Shown here one piece after another: positions 11,595 to 21,025 of a DNA stretch of 64,000 nucleotides. The notes beneath the pieces are model-generated. The model did not search any database. It saw only the letters and a program-made list of their open reading frames with translations, and had not been told where the DNA came from. Both the position numbers and the translations under genes were made by a program. Positions within the stretch are counted from its first letter, which is position 1, and each line of letters begins with the position of its first letter. The DNA comes from Corynebacterium sp. MSK041 (GTDB lineage: Bacteria; Actinomycetota; Actinomycetes; Mycobacteriales; Mycobacteriaceae): the NCBI RefSeq assembly GCF_030232265.1, contig NZ_JASPJK010000003.1, forward strand, positions 62,001-126,000, written 5' to 3'.

Positions 11595-11771
11595 GTTCTG
11601 AACTAAGTCCTTTCTCACATCCCGGCGCAGGCCGTCGGGCTTCCGCTGTCTAGGGCTGAATGATAGCGAAGTATTTTCAGTCTGGACACATGAAACCTGG
11701 ACAAACCACTACGGTAACTAGTGTGAAACCCGCACTGTTGGGCAGATTTCGCACCATGAAGGAGCACATCC

Positions 11772-12935
11772 ATGACGCAGCAGAACCCAGGTTCCTACAA
11801 CTGGGGAGTCCCCACCCCGGCGTATGGCGCAGGACCACCTCAGCCTATGCCGCCACAGCAGCCACTCAACACGCAATCAGCTAAGCGAGGCTTACCGACG
11901 ACTCTCAAGGTCCTCCTCACCCTCCTGGCCGTGCTGGCCTTGGCGTTTGCTGGACTGTGGATCTTCCAGAAGCTGCGTCCCTCTCCGACAGGCCCACTGG
12001 GTTGGGATGAAACCACGTTGTCCTCCAAGTTGGAGGCAGGCAAGCTCACGGAATGTGAGCTGGGCACTGACTTCTATGATTCCGTGGGCATCAAGGACGT
12101 GGAGAAGGATTACGAGGAGTGCATCGGCACCGCGACGAGCTCCGACGGTGCGGAATTCACCGTCACTCTCGACGCGTCTGCTTCCCCGAGTGGCAACGGC
12201 AAAGCCCCCAAGGATGCGGAGCTGACCGGCTGGAAGGAATCCACTGACTCGTCCTCCGTTCCGGATGAGGTCAAGGACCTGGCTAATGACAGCTACGGCC
12301 GAGGCCAGCAATGCACCATGTCTAGCTCGAAGCCCATGCTGCAGAAAGTAGAGCTGAGCACCAATGGCCCGTGCGAGGCGCTGTACCCGGTGGCACGCCA
12401 GCTGAACAACCTGCAGACGCAGTATGACTGGGAGCGCACCTCTCACGGCATGTTCGACTTCGGATCGCCAGAATTCCTTGAAGTGAAGGCGGAGCCACAG
12501 TCCCTGGTGGTGCCTGTATTCAAGCAAGCCAAGGATGAGGCCCGCGGCTTTGGTGACACGCTAGAAATCAAAGACCCGGATTATGAGGGCACGACCTTCA
12601 CCATCACCGACGGCAACATCAGCAGTGGCAGTTCACCACGCGTGTGCGCCGAGGGCGAAGTGACGCTGGGCAGGAACACCAATGAGGGTGCCTACCGGTT
12701 CAACCTGCCAGACACCTACGTGGCGTTGTTCCCGAATGGCCAGCGCTTACAGCTGAACGCGGAGGACTACCCAGTACGCATGCAGGAGGGTGAGACCAAG
12801 GGTGGCCTGCGTTTCTGCTCCTCTTACACACCAGAAGTGATCAGCAAGGAATTTGTTGTCTTCGTTGGTAGTTCTTCTGACGACGAGTACGCCACCTGGG
12901 TGGTCAAGGACGGCGGCGAGAACGAGGAGGCTTAA
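11772..12935 (+). CDS. TM-anchored extracytoplasmic protein, paralogue of 22883-23950
   Basis: 387 residues: a Pro/Gln-rich cytoplasmic N-terminus (1-37), one membrane helix (about 44-65), then a secreted Cys-containing domain. Good Shine-Dalgarno AAGGAG seven bases before the ATG. The segment LEAGKLTECELGTDFYD and the segment PCEALYPVARQLNNLQ match the paralogue at 22.9 kb (GGKLSGCDLGDEFF, PCKTLYSMAVQLNNL), so the two share an extracytoplasmic domain. Function unknown. It is divergent from the J-like gene, and its stop overlaps the panC stop by 4 bp in convergent orientation. Confidence 0.75.
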   Translation: MTQQNPGSYNWGVPTPAYGAGPPQPMPPQQPLNTQSAKRGLPTTLKVLLTLLAVLALAFAGLWIFQKLRPSPTGPLGWDETTLSSKLEAGKLTECELGTDFYDSVGIKDVEKDYEECIGTATSSDGAEFTVTLDASASPSGNGKAPKDAELTGWKESTDSSSVPDEVKDLANDSYGRGQQCTMSSSKPMLQKVELSTNGPCEALYPVARQLNNLQTQYDWERTSHGMFDFGSPEFLEVKAEPQSLVVPVFKQAKDEARGFGDTLEIKDPDYEGTTFTITDGNISSGSSPRVCAEGEVTLGRNTNEGAYRFNLPDTYVALFPNGQRLQLNAEDYPVRMQEGETKGGLRFCSSYTPEVISKEFVVFVGSSSDDEYATWVVKDGGENEEA

Positions 12936-13735
12936 ACCCCCGGCCCCTCACCCATGTTTTTAAAGCCGACACCGACGGGCACGCCCACGTTGTCAATGAG
13001 GCGCACGGGACCGAAGGTCGCGGCGGCGAGCAGACGCGCGTCGCCCGTCTCCGGTGCCGGACCGAAGCTCAAGTCGCGCACCTCGACATAATCGGGGGTG
13101 ACACCGCCAGCCTCTAAGACACCGCGCACGGTCTCCAAGATCACGTCCACACCACGCTCCGCCACGTGCGCCCCAGCGGTCAGTGCTGCCGAGAGCGCCA
13201 AGGCTGCATCTTGCATGTCATCGGGGACGCGGTCATTGCGCAAGGACATGGCGACGCCGCCGGTTGCGCGGATCGTCGGCAAGCTATGAAGCTGAACCTC
13301 CATATTGAGCGCACTGACTGCCTGCTGCAGCGCGACGAGTTCCTCAAAATCCTTCTCCCCCACGACGACGTCCGAGGCGTGCGCGGCGTTGATCGCGGCG
13401 ATAGTGCGCGTGATATTCGCACTGATCTCCTCCGGATCCTCCAGGTGATCCAGCTGCGGACGAATGCGCACCGGCGGGGTGAAGCTGCCATGGAAGACCA
13501 CGTCCACGCCCTCACGCGCGAAGTCCTCCGGAACCTCCTCACCGGAAAAAGTGACCATGACAATGCTGCCCAGCAGCGACTTCGCCGCGCGGATCAACGC
13601 GATGTGACCAGCGTGAATCCCAGTGCCGAGCGGCACCAGCACAACCCTCTTGCCGGTCTTGCGGAACGCCCGGCCGTACGTAGCAAACTGCGCGGGGTCC
13701 GTCACGACCACCGCATTCCCCGGTGTAAACGTCAT
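12932..13735 (-). CDS. panC: Pantothenate synthetase, divergent
   Basis: ATP-dependent ligation of pantoate and beta-alanine to pantothenate. 267 residues. The nucleotidyl-transferase signature appears as GIHAGHIALIRAAK (usual form MGALHEGH), the ATP/pantoate loop as VVGEKDFEELVALQQ, and the KMSKS-like region as RATGGVAMSLRND (usual DGLAMSSRN). The fold is clear but several normally invariant positions differ. It sits behind a DUF2520 Rossmann protein gene, a common actinobacterial pairing with panC. Last gene of the minus-strand fol run. Confidence 0.85.
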   Translation of the reverse strand: MTFTPGNAVVVTDPAQFATYGRAFRKTGKRVVLVPLGTGIHAGHIALIRAAKSLLGSIVMVTFSGEEVPEDFAREGVDVVFHGSFTPPVRIRPQLDHLEDPEEISANITRTIAAINAAHASDVVVGEKDFEELVALQQAVSALNMEVQLHSLPTIRATGGVAMSLRNDRVPDDMQDAALALSAALTAGAHVAERGVDVILETVRGVLEAGGVTPDYVEVRDLSFGPAPETGDARLLAAATFGPVRLIDNVGVPVGVGFKNMGEGPGV

Positions 13736-13753
13736 ACCCGCAAGGGTACGGCC

Positions 13754-14446
13754 CTACAGCGAATTCTTCCCCATCGCCCACAGTTCAACTGACGACGACC
13801 CCCTGCGCGCTGCTTGCCTACGTTCCAATTCCACAAACAATCTCCCAATACTCGGGTCCTCGATGGTGTGGTACATCTGCTCCAGATGTGGAACGTCCAC
13901 CTGCAAGTTCGGGCCTTCCCCGGGCAGCGTCCAGTACTCATCGAGCTCCAGCCCGATCGCCGGCACTGCCTGGGTGAGCAGCTCAAAAGCATCCAGACGC
14001 GCCTCATCCACGAGATCAAGCATCCTTTTGCCTGCCATGATCACGGGGCGCTGCGCATCCTCAATCATGGTGAGGTTCCCACCCATCTCCGGGATGAGCA
14101 GGCTCAGCACCGACTCCCCCACCTCATCAGCGGCGGATGCGACCCAAAAGTCCTTCCACACCCGGTGCGCCGCCATCACGATCGCGCCCTGCACCTCCAG
14201 CGGGTCCAACACCTGCACGCCGTACTCCAACGACGTGTGCATGACCAGCTGCCCGCGACGGACCTCGCTGAGCCACCGGTCCACCATCACCTCAAGCGGC
14301 ACTCCCGGCACGTCCAAGACAATCATGTCCACGTCCAGGTGGTCCCCATCGCCGTTAATCTGGCGCGCGGTATGCCCAGCGAGCTCAAACAGCTCGACGG
14401 TTTCCTGGTCCCCGAGCACCCCAACAGTCAGGCGCGGTTGCGTCAT
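13754..14446 (-). CDS. Rossmann-like / DUF2520 domain protein
   Basis: 230 residues. The first half has a Rossmann-type nucleotide fold (VGVLGDQETVELFELAG; HLDVDMIVLDVPG; MHTSLEYGVQVLDPL) and the second half is the helical DUF2520-type domain, similar in layout to pyrroline-5-carboxylate or ketopantoate reductases. Its usual genomic partner is panC, as here (18 bp apart), so a role near pantoate or pantothenate is plausible but unproven. The Gly-rich dinucleotide loop is weak (GVLGDQ). Confidence 0.65.
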   Translation of the reverse strand: MTQPRLTVGVLGDQETVELFELAGHTARQINGDGDHLDVDMIVLDVPGVPLEVMVDRWLSEVRRGQLVMHTSLEYGVQVLDPLEVQGAIVMAAHRVWKDFWVASAADEVGESVLSLLIPEMGGNLTMIEDAQRPVIMAGKRMLDLVDEARLDAFELLTQAVPAIGLELDEYWTLPGEGPNLQVDVPHLEQMYHTIEDPSIGRLFVELERRQAARRGSSSVELWAMGKNSL

Positions 14447-14456
14447 CGTGATTGAC

Positions 14457-15554
14457 CTACTTGTTCTTCTTGCTGCGCGCCAGAATCTCCGCCACCGTCA
14501 GCGCACCCTCGCGGTGCTCATCTGCACGACGACGCCCACGGTGCGTCTCCTCCGGCGCCTCCTGCTCAGCCGGCTCAGCCTGGACAGCCTGCGCGGCTTG
14601 CTTGCGCTCGGCGCGTTCACGGGCCTCCTGCTCCGCGCGTTCACGGGCCTCGCGCTCTGCGCGCTCTTGGGCTTCTCGCTCTGCACGTTCGCGGGCCTCG
14701 CGCTCTGCGCGCTCCCGAGCCTCACGCTCTGCACGCTCGCGCGCTTCACGTTCCGCGCGTTCTCGCGCTTCGCGTTCGGCACGCTCGCGGGCTTCCTGCT
14801 CCGCACGCTGACGAGCTGCTTCCTGCTCTGCACGTTCGCGCTCTTCCTGGCGTTCGCGGATCAGGTCCGTCAACGGGTTACGGCCCTCCGGTATCGGCTG
14901 GGAGCCCACGCGTCCAGCAACAGCATCCGACGACGGCGCGCCACTGATGTGCGAAGTCGCAGGCTGCGTCGGGCGGGACAGAGCATTGATCGCCTCTTTC
15001 TCATCCCGGTCGCGCACAGGGGTAATGCGGGCGGTGTCCTCGGTGGAGTTGGACATCTGCGGGGCAGGCTGTGCTGGCTGCGACGGCCCTGCAGGCTGTG
15101 CCTGCTGCGTACGCGCTTCGATCTCGCGGATGCGACGGGCTTCGGCCTGGAGGGCAGCGGGCTCATAACCGAATTCGCGGCCGGAGAGATCCTCAAGCTG
15201 GGCGCGAAGCGCAGCGAGTTCCGCGCGGATTTCGCGCAGGACATCAGTGTCAGCGGCTGGTGGCTGGCCGTCGGCAGCGCGGGCGGCTTCGTTGCGGGCA
15301 CGGAGAGCTTCCATCTCAGCATCGTGTTCGCGTTCGCGGGCGGCGAGGAGGGCTTCGGCCTGTTCACGGTCCTTACGTGCGCGGGTAACCAACAGGAAGC
15401 CGATGATCGCGGCCCACAGGGAGGCGAGGAGGGCAATCTGCAGCCATGCGGAAGAGTCGCTGAAAAGCATGATCACGGTCGCAACAAGCGCGAGCACGAT
15501 CAGAACAATCATCCAGAAATTGCCGCTGTCGCGGGATCGGTCCTCACCAGTCAT
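14457..15554 (-). CDS. DUF6779-type membrane protein with long charged coiled coil
   Basis: 365 residues from the ATG at 15554, chosen because it follows GGTAAG and keeps the neighbouring stop clear; an upstream GTG-type start would overlap the previous gene. Two membrane helices (about residues 15-33 and 37-53) are followed by a long Arg/Glu/Ala-rich coiled-coil segment. Residues 251-314 are eight 8-residue AEREARER-type units that should form a single extended helix. The C-terminus is basic (SKKNK). The same gene lies between DUF3180 and panC in other corynebacteria as far as I recall. Function unknown; a structural or scaffolding membrane protein is the natural guess. Confidence 0.65.
   Translation of the reverse strand: MTGEDRSRDSGNFWMIVLIVLALVATVIMLFSDSSAWLQIALLASLWAAIIGFLLVTRARKDREQAEALLAAREREHDAEMEALRARNEAARAADGQPPAADTDVLREIRAELAALRAQLEDLSGREFGYEPAALQAEARRIREIEARTQQAQPAGPSQPAQPAPQMSNSTEDTARITPVRDRDEKEAINALSRPTQPATSHISGAPSSDAVAGRVGSQPIPEGRNPLTDLIRERQEERERAEQEAARQRAEQEARERAEREARERAEREARERAEREARERAEREARERAEREAQERAEREARERAEQEARERAERKQAAQAVQAEPAEQEAPEETHRGRRRADEHREGALTVAEILARSKKNK
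14613..14804. repeat. Eight tandem 24-bp coding units
   Basis: In-frame repeats inside the DUF6779 gene. Each unit encodes AEREARER with Gln variants at the third or sixth position (order AEQEARER, four AEREARER, AEREAQER, AEREARER, AEQEARER). The units differ at synonymous positions, so they are not freshly duplicated, but they could still change copy number. Confidence 0.9.
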
Positions 15555-15564
15555 GGTGCTTACC

Positions 15565-16032
15565 TTATCCTGCCGACTCACCCTCAGCAGGTGGCGACAC
15601 CTCACAGGACCTCTCCAGAATCAGCCCAGCTACAGCCAACGCCACACCCCCAAGAGTGCCCGCCAACACCCCAGGTAGGTCCGCCTCCGCAGCCGCCAAC
15701 ACGTTCACGCGTGGCACGACCCACACCGCCAAACCGAGGAACCAGCCACCAGCAACAGCGCCCGCCCAAGCACTAGCCTTACCGACGACCATAAAGTTAG
15801 CCACCATCATCGGATTCATCTGCGAGCGATCCAACCCCACGCGTCCTTCCTCACGCCGGCGGCGCACCATCACAGTGAGGAAAACGCACAGCACAGCAAT
15901 AATCCACAACGGCAGGGACCACACCGGAGAAATGGTTTGCCACGCCCCGTAGAATCGGCGCACGAGGATGAGCGCCGCCGCGGCGAAGAAGCCGGCAACG
16001 GCAACGAGTTCAGCCGTGTTCGTGCGGGTCAT
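15565..16032 (-). CDS. DUF3180 membrane protein
   Basis: 155 residues with four predicted membrane helices (about 8-25, 39-55, 88-110 and 120-140). A conserved cytoplasmic loop carries RRRREEG and LDRSQMNPMMVANFMVVGKASAW, the DUF3180 hallmark. Its ATG overlaps the folK stop (ATGA-type coupling), the standard position for this family in Corynebacterium and Mycobacterium. Function unknown; constant linkage to folK suggests cotranscription rather than a proven folate role. Confidence 0.85.
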   Translation of the reverse strand: MTRTNTAELVAVAGFFAAAALILVRRFYGAWQTISPVWSLPLWIIAVLCVFLTVMVRRRREEGRVGLDRSQMNPMMVANFMVVGKASAWAGAVAGGWFLGLAVWVVPRVNVLAAAEADLPGVLAGTLGGVALAVAGLILERSCEVSPPAEGESAG

Positions 16033-16511
16033 GCGGGGCTCACCTGGTTCTCGGGGGTATCTGGAAGCGCGCGCAGAAGCTCGTCCACGCGCTGACCACC
16101 CATTGTGGCCTGCTCGTCGAGCTCCAACCAGGGAACCAACACGAAGGCTCGCTCACTCGCGCGCGGGTGCGGGACGGTGAGGTCGGGGGTGTCGACGAGG
16201 ATTTCCTGCCCCGCTGCGCTAAAAAGCGCAACGATGTCCACGTCGAGCGTGCGCGGCCCCCACCGCACATCCCGCACGCGGCGCGCGTTATTCTCCGCGG
16301 CTTGGCAGCGCGCCAACAGTTCATGTGGCGTGCAATCGACGTCCACGATGAGCGTCTGGTTGAGGAAGTCATCTTGTGCCACCCCACCCCACGGCGCGGT
16401 GCGGTACACCTGCGACGCTGCGACGAGCTCATCTGCGAACGAGCGCACCACGCTGGCCAGGTGGGCGCGGGAATCCTCCATGTTGGAACCGGTGGACAGC
16501 ACAGCACGCAT
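16029..16511 (-). CDS. folK: HPPK (6-hydroxymethyl-7,8-dihydropterin pyrophosphokinase)
   Basis: Transfers pyrophosphate from ATP to hydroxymethyl-dihydropterin in folate synthesis. 160 residues. Motifs: STGSNM near the start, YRTAPWGGVAQDDFLNQ (pterin and Trp loop), RWGPRTLDVDIV (two Mg-binding Asp) and VPHPRASERAFVLVPW. I choose the ATG at 16511; a GTG one codon upstream is possible. It begins 5 bp after the folB stop. Confidence 0.95.
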   Translation of the reverse strand: MRAVLSTGSNMEDSRAHLASVVRSFADELVAASQVYRTAPWGGVAQDDFLNQTLIVDVDCTPHELLARCQAAENNARRVRDVRWGPRTLDVDIVALFSAAGQEILVDTPDLTVPHPRASERAFVLVPWLELDEQATMGGQRVDELLRALPDTPENQVSPA

Positions 16512-16516
16512 CACGT

Positions 16517-16909
16517 TTACGCCTCCCGGCCGGGCAGGGTTCGGGTTTTGCGGGAGCGGCGGGCGGTGACGGCGATGTCGTCGATAAGCAAGCCCACCGG
16601 CGCGTGCGGCTTGTGTACGGTGACCTCGACGGCGTGGAGCTGCTCGTAGCGCGCAAGCGCATCGTCGGCGATCTCCGTGGCCACCGTCTCGATGAGTTCG
16701 CGGCGCGTGCCCTCCGCGATCCGGACCGCGCCGGCGGCGAGCTCAGCGTAGTTGATGGTTTTAGTCAGGTCATCCGTGTGCGCGGCGTCGGCGAAGTCGA
16801 GCCAACACGTGATGTCCAGCAAGAATGGCTGGCCAAACTCCGCCTCGTGTGGCAGAACACCGTGCCCGGCGAAGACCTTGATGCCGGTGAGTTGGATGCG
16901 ATCAGCCAC
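16517..16909 (-). CDS. folB: Dihydroneopterin aldolase
   Basis: Splits dihydroneopterin to hydroxymethyl-dihydropterin and glycolaldehyde. 130 residues. Typical features: TGIKVFAGHGVLPHEAEFGQPFLLD (catalytic-site Glu), INYAELA, and a C-terminal KPHAP (conserved Lys). The start is the GTG at 16909, five bases after AAGGAGG. This lies within the folP 3' end and gives an 8-bp overlap, so translation is probably coupled. A much longer upstream extension of the frame is a shadow of folP. Confidence 0.93.
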   Translation of the reverse strand: MADRIQLTGIKVFAGHGVLPHEAEFGQPFLLDITCWLDFADAAHTDDLTKTINYAELAAGAVRIAEGTRRELIETVATEIADDALARYEQLHAVEVTVHKPHAPVGLLIDDIAVTARRSRKTRTLPGREA

Positions 16910-17762
16910 GAGCTCCTCCTTGCCATGCGGCAGCGACATCCACCGCATCGCGCGACACGTCCACCTCGTGCACACGCACGCCCCACGCACCGAGGTGCGC
17001 GCTGATCGCGGTAACAGCGGCGGTTGCCGGGTCAGCCAGCGACGGGTTTGCCTCCAGCCCACGGTTCGCGCGAATCTCCGTAAGGAAGCGTTTGCGCGAC
17101 GCCCCCACGAGGACCGGCAGGTCACCGGCAATGAACTCCGGCAGTGCGTGGAGCAGCGCCCAGTTATCGGCAGCCGTCTTGGCAAAGCCCAGGCCCGGAT
17201 CAAGCACAATCTGGGAGTGCTCCACGCCGGCCGCGATGGCGTTGTCCGTGAGTCGTTTCAGCGTCTCGTGCACGTCCGCCACCACGTCCCCGCCGTGGTC
17301 AGCGCTGCCCGATGCGTTGACAAAGTCCGCATTATCCACCGTGCGCCAGTGCATGAGGCACACCGGCAGCGCGGTTTCCGCCATGACGCGATACATGTCT
17401 GGATCAGCTAGGCCACCAGAGACGTCGTTGATCATGTCCACGCCGGCCTCCGCCGCGGCAAGCGCCGTTGACGCGCGCATTGTGTCCACGGATGTGCGGA
17501 TTCCTTCCGCGTGCAACGCCGCAATCACCGCTTTAGCGCGCTCCGCTTCCACCTCCGCCGGCACGCGGGTCGCGCCTGGGCGGGTGGATTCTGCGCCGAC
17601 ATCAATCATGTCCGCACCCTGCGCCACCAGCTCCTTCGCGTGCGCGATCGCACGGTCGCGGTCGAGCCACTTCCCGCCGTCAGAAAAGCTATCCTCCGTG
17701 ACATTCACAATGCCCATGACCATCGTGCGGCCGGGTGTGGTCAGGTCTGCAACAGTAACCAT
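16902..17762 (-). CDS. folP: Dihydropteroate synthase
   Basis: Condenses pterin pyrophosphate with p-aminobenzoate; target of sulfonamides. 286 residues in a TIM barrel. Visible signatures: VMGIVNVTEDSFSDGG, GADMIDVGAESTRPGA (pABA-binding loop), INDVSGG, LDPGLGFAKT, VLVGASRKRFL and a C-terminal VRVHEVDVSRDAVDVAAAW. It starts 2 bp downstream of the folE stop. No unusual change is visible in the drug-binding loops. Confidence 0.97.
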   Translation of the reverse strand: MVTVADLTTPGRTMVMGIVNVTEDSFSDGGKWLDRDRAIAHAKELVAQGADMIDVGAESTRPGATRVPAEVEAERAKAVIAALHAEGIRTSVDTMRASTALAAAEAGVDMINDVSGGLADPDMYRVMAETALPVCLMHWRTVDNADFVNASGSADHGGDVVADVHETLKRLTDNAIAAGVEHSQIVLDPGLGFAKTAADNWALLHALPEFIAGDLPVLVGASRKRFLTEIRANRGLEANPSLADPATAAVTAISAHLGAWGVRVHEVDVSRDAVDVAAAWQGGARG

Positions 17763-17764
17763 CT

Positions 17765-18436
17765 TTACCCCCTGATCAAGCTCAACACTTCAGCGCGCGA
17801 GGCCGCATTGCGTTTGAAACCGCCGCGCACAGCCGACGTCGTGGTCGTCGCCCCCGGCTTCCGAATACCACGCATGGCCATACACAAGTGCTCACATTCG
17901 ATCACCACGATCACGGATTGCGCATTCAGCTTATCGACGAGCGCATCCGCAATCTGACTAGTCAACCTCTCCTGCACCTGCGGCCGCTTCGCATACATAT
18001 CCGCCAGGCGCGCCAACTTGGACAGGCCAGTCACGTGCCCGTCCTCGCCGGGGATGTACCCGATGTGCGCGACACCGTAGAACGGCACCAAGTGGTGCTC
18101 GCACGTGGAGTAGATCGGCACATCCCGCACCAACACCAGCTCTTCATGGTTTTCCGCGAAGGTCTTTTCCAACACCGTCGTCGGATCCGTGTGCAAGCCC
18201 GCAAAGACCTCTTCATAGGCCCGCGCCACCCGCGCTGGCGTTTCCAAGAGTCCCTCACGGTCCGGGTTCTCGCCCACCGCAAGCAGCAGTTCACGCACCG
18301 CTGTCTCTGCGCGCGCCCGGTCGAAGGAGGGGCGCTCCTCGGATTGCTGTGGCGTGGCCTTCTTCGTCTCTGCCGGGGCTCCCGCATTCGGGTTCACCGC
18401 ACGGGCAATTGCCGCGTTCAAAGGATCAGTCATCAT
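17765..18436 (-). CDS. folE: GTP cyclohydrolase I
   Basis: First step of folate synthesis (GTP to dihydroneopterin triphosphate). 223 residues from the ATG at 18436, seven bases after GGAGG; the neighbouring ATG at 18433 is equally usable. Zn and catalytic motifs: [23 protein letters not shown] and [17 protein letters not shown]. The N-terminal 40 residues are variable. The start overlaps the last codons and stop of ftsH by 11 bp, giving tight coupling. Confidence 0.96.
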   Translation of the reverse strand: MMTDPLNAAIARAVNPNAGAPAETKKATPQQSEERPSFDRARAETAVRELLLAVGENPDREGLLETPARVARAYEEVFAGLHTDPTTVLEKTFAENHEELVLVRDVPIYSTCEHHLVPFYGVAHIGYIPGEDGHVTGLSKLARLADMYAKRPQVQERLTSQIADALVDKLNAQSVIVVIECEHLCMAMRGIRKPGATTTTSAVRGGFKRNAASRAEVLSLIRG

Positions 18437-20870
18437 TAGTGTCCTCCGGCTTGAAGTGGCGGGGAGCAGATTCACGCTCAATGCTTTCAGTGTCCTGCTG
18501 AGCACTAGTCGCCTGGTCACTGTCGTCCCAGACGTGGTCCGGCTGTTCATTCTCCGGCAGGCGGAAACCGATCACTTCGGTGTCAGCGTTGCCAGCTGGA
18601 CCTGTCGGTCCAGCAGGAGCGACGGGGTCATGCGGTCGTGCTGGGCCTTGTGGCCCGGTTGGGCCAGAAGGCCCAACCGGGTATGCACGGTTACCCGGGT
18701 GCTGCTGCGGTGGGCGTTTGTCGCCAGGGAAGGACCAATCGGCGGGAGGCTGGGGGCCGCCATAGCGCGGTTGCGGACCACGCGGGCCGGGGTTCATGGG
18801 GCCGTTCTGCGGACCACCTTGCGGACCACTCGGTGGCGCAGCGTACGGCCCGGCCTGCGCCTCACGCTCAGCTTGACGGCGAGCGCGAGCTTGCTGCGAT
18901 GCCTCCAACAGCGAGAACTTCTTCGGCGGTTCCTCGCCTCGTTCCTCGGCGAGTTCAACCGGAGTTTTCACCGGTTCGCGGCCAATCTGACGGCCAAAGC
19001 GGGAATCCACCGGCGGAAGACCAGAGCCCTGCTGCTCAATGCCATCAAAGATGGCCTCCAGGTCACCGCGGCGCAGCGTCTCCTTCTCCAACAGCTTGGA
19101 GGCGAGAACATCTAGGTAGTCGCGGTGTTCTTCGAGGATGGAGTAGGCGCGGGTGTGGGCGACGTCGATAAGCTCATGCACCTCGCGATCGATGGTCTCG
19201 GCGACTGCGGGCGAGTACTCCAGCACACCACCACCCATCGCGCGAGCGAAGGGGTCGCCGGCTTCATCGCCGTACTTGACCGTGCCCAGCGTGGACGACA
19301 TGCCGTACTCCATCACCATCGCGCGAGCAATCTTCGTGGCCTGCTCGATGTCCGCGGACGCGCCGGTGGTGGGCTCGCCGAACACGAGCTCTTCCGCCGC
19401 GCGACCGCCCATGGCGAAGACGAGGCGGGCGAAGAGCTCGTCGCGGTTGTACATGCCCTTGTCATCTTCAGGCGCTGTCATCGCGTGGCCGCCGGTTCGA
19501 CCGCGGGCGAGGATGGTGACCTTATATACGCGCTCAATATCCTTCAGCGCCCACGCCGCGAGCGTGTGACCGCCCTCGTGGTAGGCCGTGACCTTCTTCT
19601 CCTTCTCGGAGATGACCTTGGAGCTGCGACGCGGGCCACCGATCACACGGTCCGTGGCCTCCTCGAGCGCGTCCGCCGTGATCACGTTGCCGCCGATGCG
19701 GGCGGTAAGCAGCGCAGCCTCGTTGAGCACGTTAGCCAGATCCGCACCCGACATGCCTGCCGTACGCTTGGCCAGGGACTTCAAGTCCACGTCTGGGCCC
19801 AATGGCTTGTTCTTCGCGTGGACCGTCAGGATCTTCTCGCGGCCGGCCAAGTCCGGGTTGGTCACCGGGATCTGACGGTCAAAGCGGCCCGGGCGGAGCA
19901 GCGCCGGATCGAGGATGTCCGGACGGTTCGTCGCGGCGATGAGGATGACGCCTTCGCGGTCGCCAAAGCCATCCATCTCCACGAGCAGCTGGTTCAAAGT
20001 CTGCTCACGCTCATCGTGGCCGCCACCAGTGCCGGAGCCACGCTGGCGGCCCACCGCGTCAATCTCATCCACGAAGATGATGCACGGGCTATTCTCGCGC
20101 GCCTGTTTGAACAGGTCGCGGACGCGGGAGGCGCCGACACCGACGAACATCTCCACGAAGTCCGAGCCCGAGATGGAATAGAACGGCACGCCCGCCTCGC
20201 CCGCAACAGCGCGGGCCAGCAACGTTTTACCGGTTCCCGGCGGGCCGTAGAGCAACACGCCACGCGGGATCTTGGCACCCAACTTCTCGTAGATCTCCGG
20301 ATCCTGCAAGAAATCCTTAATCTCCTGCAGCTCATCCACCGCTTCATCGGCGCCGGCGACATCCGCGAACGTATTCGTCGGCATGTCCTTAGTCAGCTGC
20401 TTCGCCCGCGAACCACCAATACCGAACATGCCGCCACCAGCCTGCATGCGGTACATGAAGAAGAAGATAAGGCCGAAAACCAACAGCATCGGCAGCATAA
20501 AGCCGAGCATGGACATCAGGAACGACTCCTGCGTCACATTCGTGGTGTACTTATCAGCCTCCGCGCCCTTCACCGCGTTGAAAATGTCCGGCGTGGTGCG
20601 TGCCGGGTACTGAGCCTGAATCTCCTCAATCCCCTCACGCTCCTCCACCGTGATCGGCTCGCGCAGAGTCAAGCGGACGCGCTGCTCCCGGTCGTCGATC
20701 TGAGCTTCCTTCACGTTCTTCGTGTTCAGCTGCTCAATCGCGACCGACGTTTCCACCTCTGTGTAATTACGCGACGGGTCCCCGATCAGCGTGGTCACAT
20801 ACAACAGGATGAGGACAACGGCGGCAAAAATGCCGTAGCGCACAACGTTTTTGTTGGTCTTGTTTTTCAT
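18426..20870 (-). CDS. ftsH: ATP-dependent zinc metalloprotease FtsH
   Basis: Membrane-bound AAA+ protease for quality control of membrane and short-lived proteins. 814 residues, longer than the roughly 650 of E. coli. TM helix 1 (about 10-29), an extracytoplasmic domain, TM helix 2 (about 117-140), AAA module with Walker A GPPGTGKT (209-216) and SRH region, and the zinc-binding HEGGH at about 430. From about residue 640 a Pro/Gly/Gln-rich low-complexity tail follows, typical of actinobacterial FtsH. It heads the folE-folP-folB-folK run and follows hpt after 155 bp, which includes a TAGGCT -10 candidate. Confidence 0.97.
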   Translation of the reverse strand: MKNKTNKNVVRYGIFAAVVLILLYVTTLIGDPSRNYTEVETSVAIEQLNTKNVKEAQIDDREQRVRLTLREPITVEEREGIEEIQAQYPARTTPDIFNAVKGAEADKYTTNVTQESFLMSMLGFMLPMLLVFGLIFFFMYRMQAGGGMFGIGGSRAKQLTKDMPTNTFADVAGADEAVDELQEIKDFLQDPEIYEKLGAKIPRGVLLYGPPGTGKTLLARAVAGEAGVPFYSISGSDFVEMFVGVGASRVRDLFKQARENSPCIIFVDEIDAVGRQRGSGTGGGHDEREQTLNQLLVEMDGFGDREGVILIAATNRPDILDPALLRPGRFDRQIPVTNPDLAGREKILTVHAKNKPLGPDVDLKSLAKRTAGMSGADLANVLNEAALLTARIGGNVITADALEEATDRVIGGPRRSSKVISEKEKKVTAYHEGGHTLAAWALKDIERVYKVTILARGRTGGHAMTAPEDDKGMYNRDELFARLVFAMGGRAAEELVFGEPTTGASADIEQATKIARAMVMEYGMSSTLGTVKYGDEAGDPFARAMGGGVLEYSPAVAETIDREVHELIDVAHTRAYSILEEHRDYLDVLASKLLEKETLRRGDLEAIFDGIEQQGSGLPPVDSRFGRQIGREPVKTPVELAEERGEEPPKKFSLLEASQQARARRQAEREAQAGPYAAPPSGPQGGPQNGPMNPGPRGPQPRYGGPQPPADWSFPGDKRPPQQHPGNRAYPVGPSGPTGPQGPARPHDPVAPAGPTGPAGNADTEVIGFRLPENEQPDHVWDDSDQATSAQQDTESIERESAPRHFKPEDTNDD

Positions 20871-21025
20871 CTAGCCTTCGTGCGTTCTCAAGCGTAGGGA
20901 TTAGGGGTCAATAACGCCTACAGCCTACCCATCACCCGGAGCATTCCCACTTTTGTACCACTGGGCGGGATGAAAGAGCCGGTCCGCGCACAGACCCCGA
21001 ACCGCCGGCCCACAACCCAGCGGGG

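Noticed and set aside
13623-15776. 717-codon plus-strand frame over panC, DUF2520 and DUF6779
   Set aside because: Runs antisense across three genes and has Ser/Arg/Leu bias from the repeat DNA, so a shadow.
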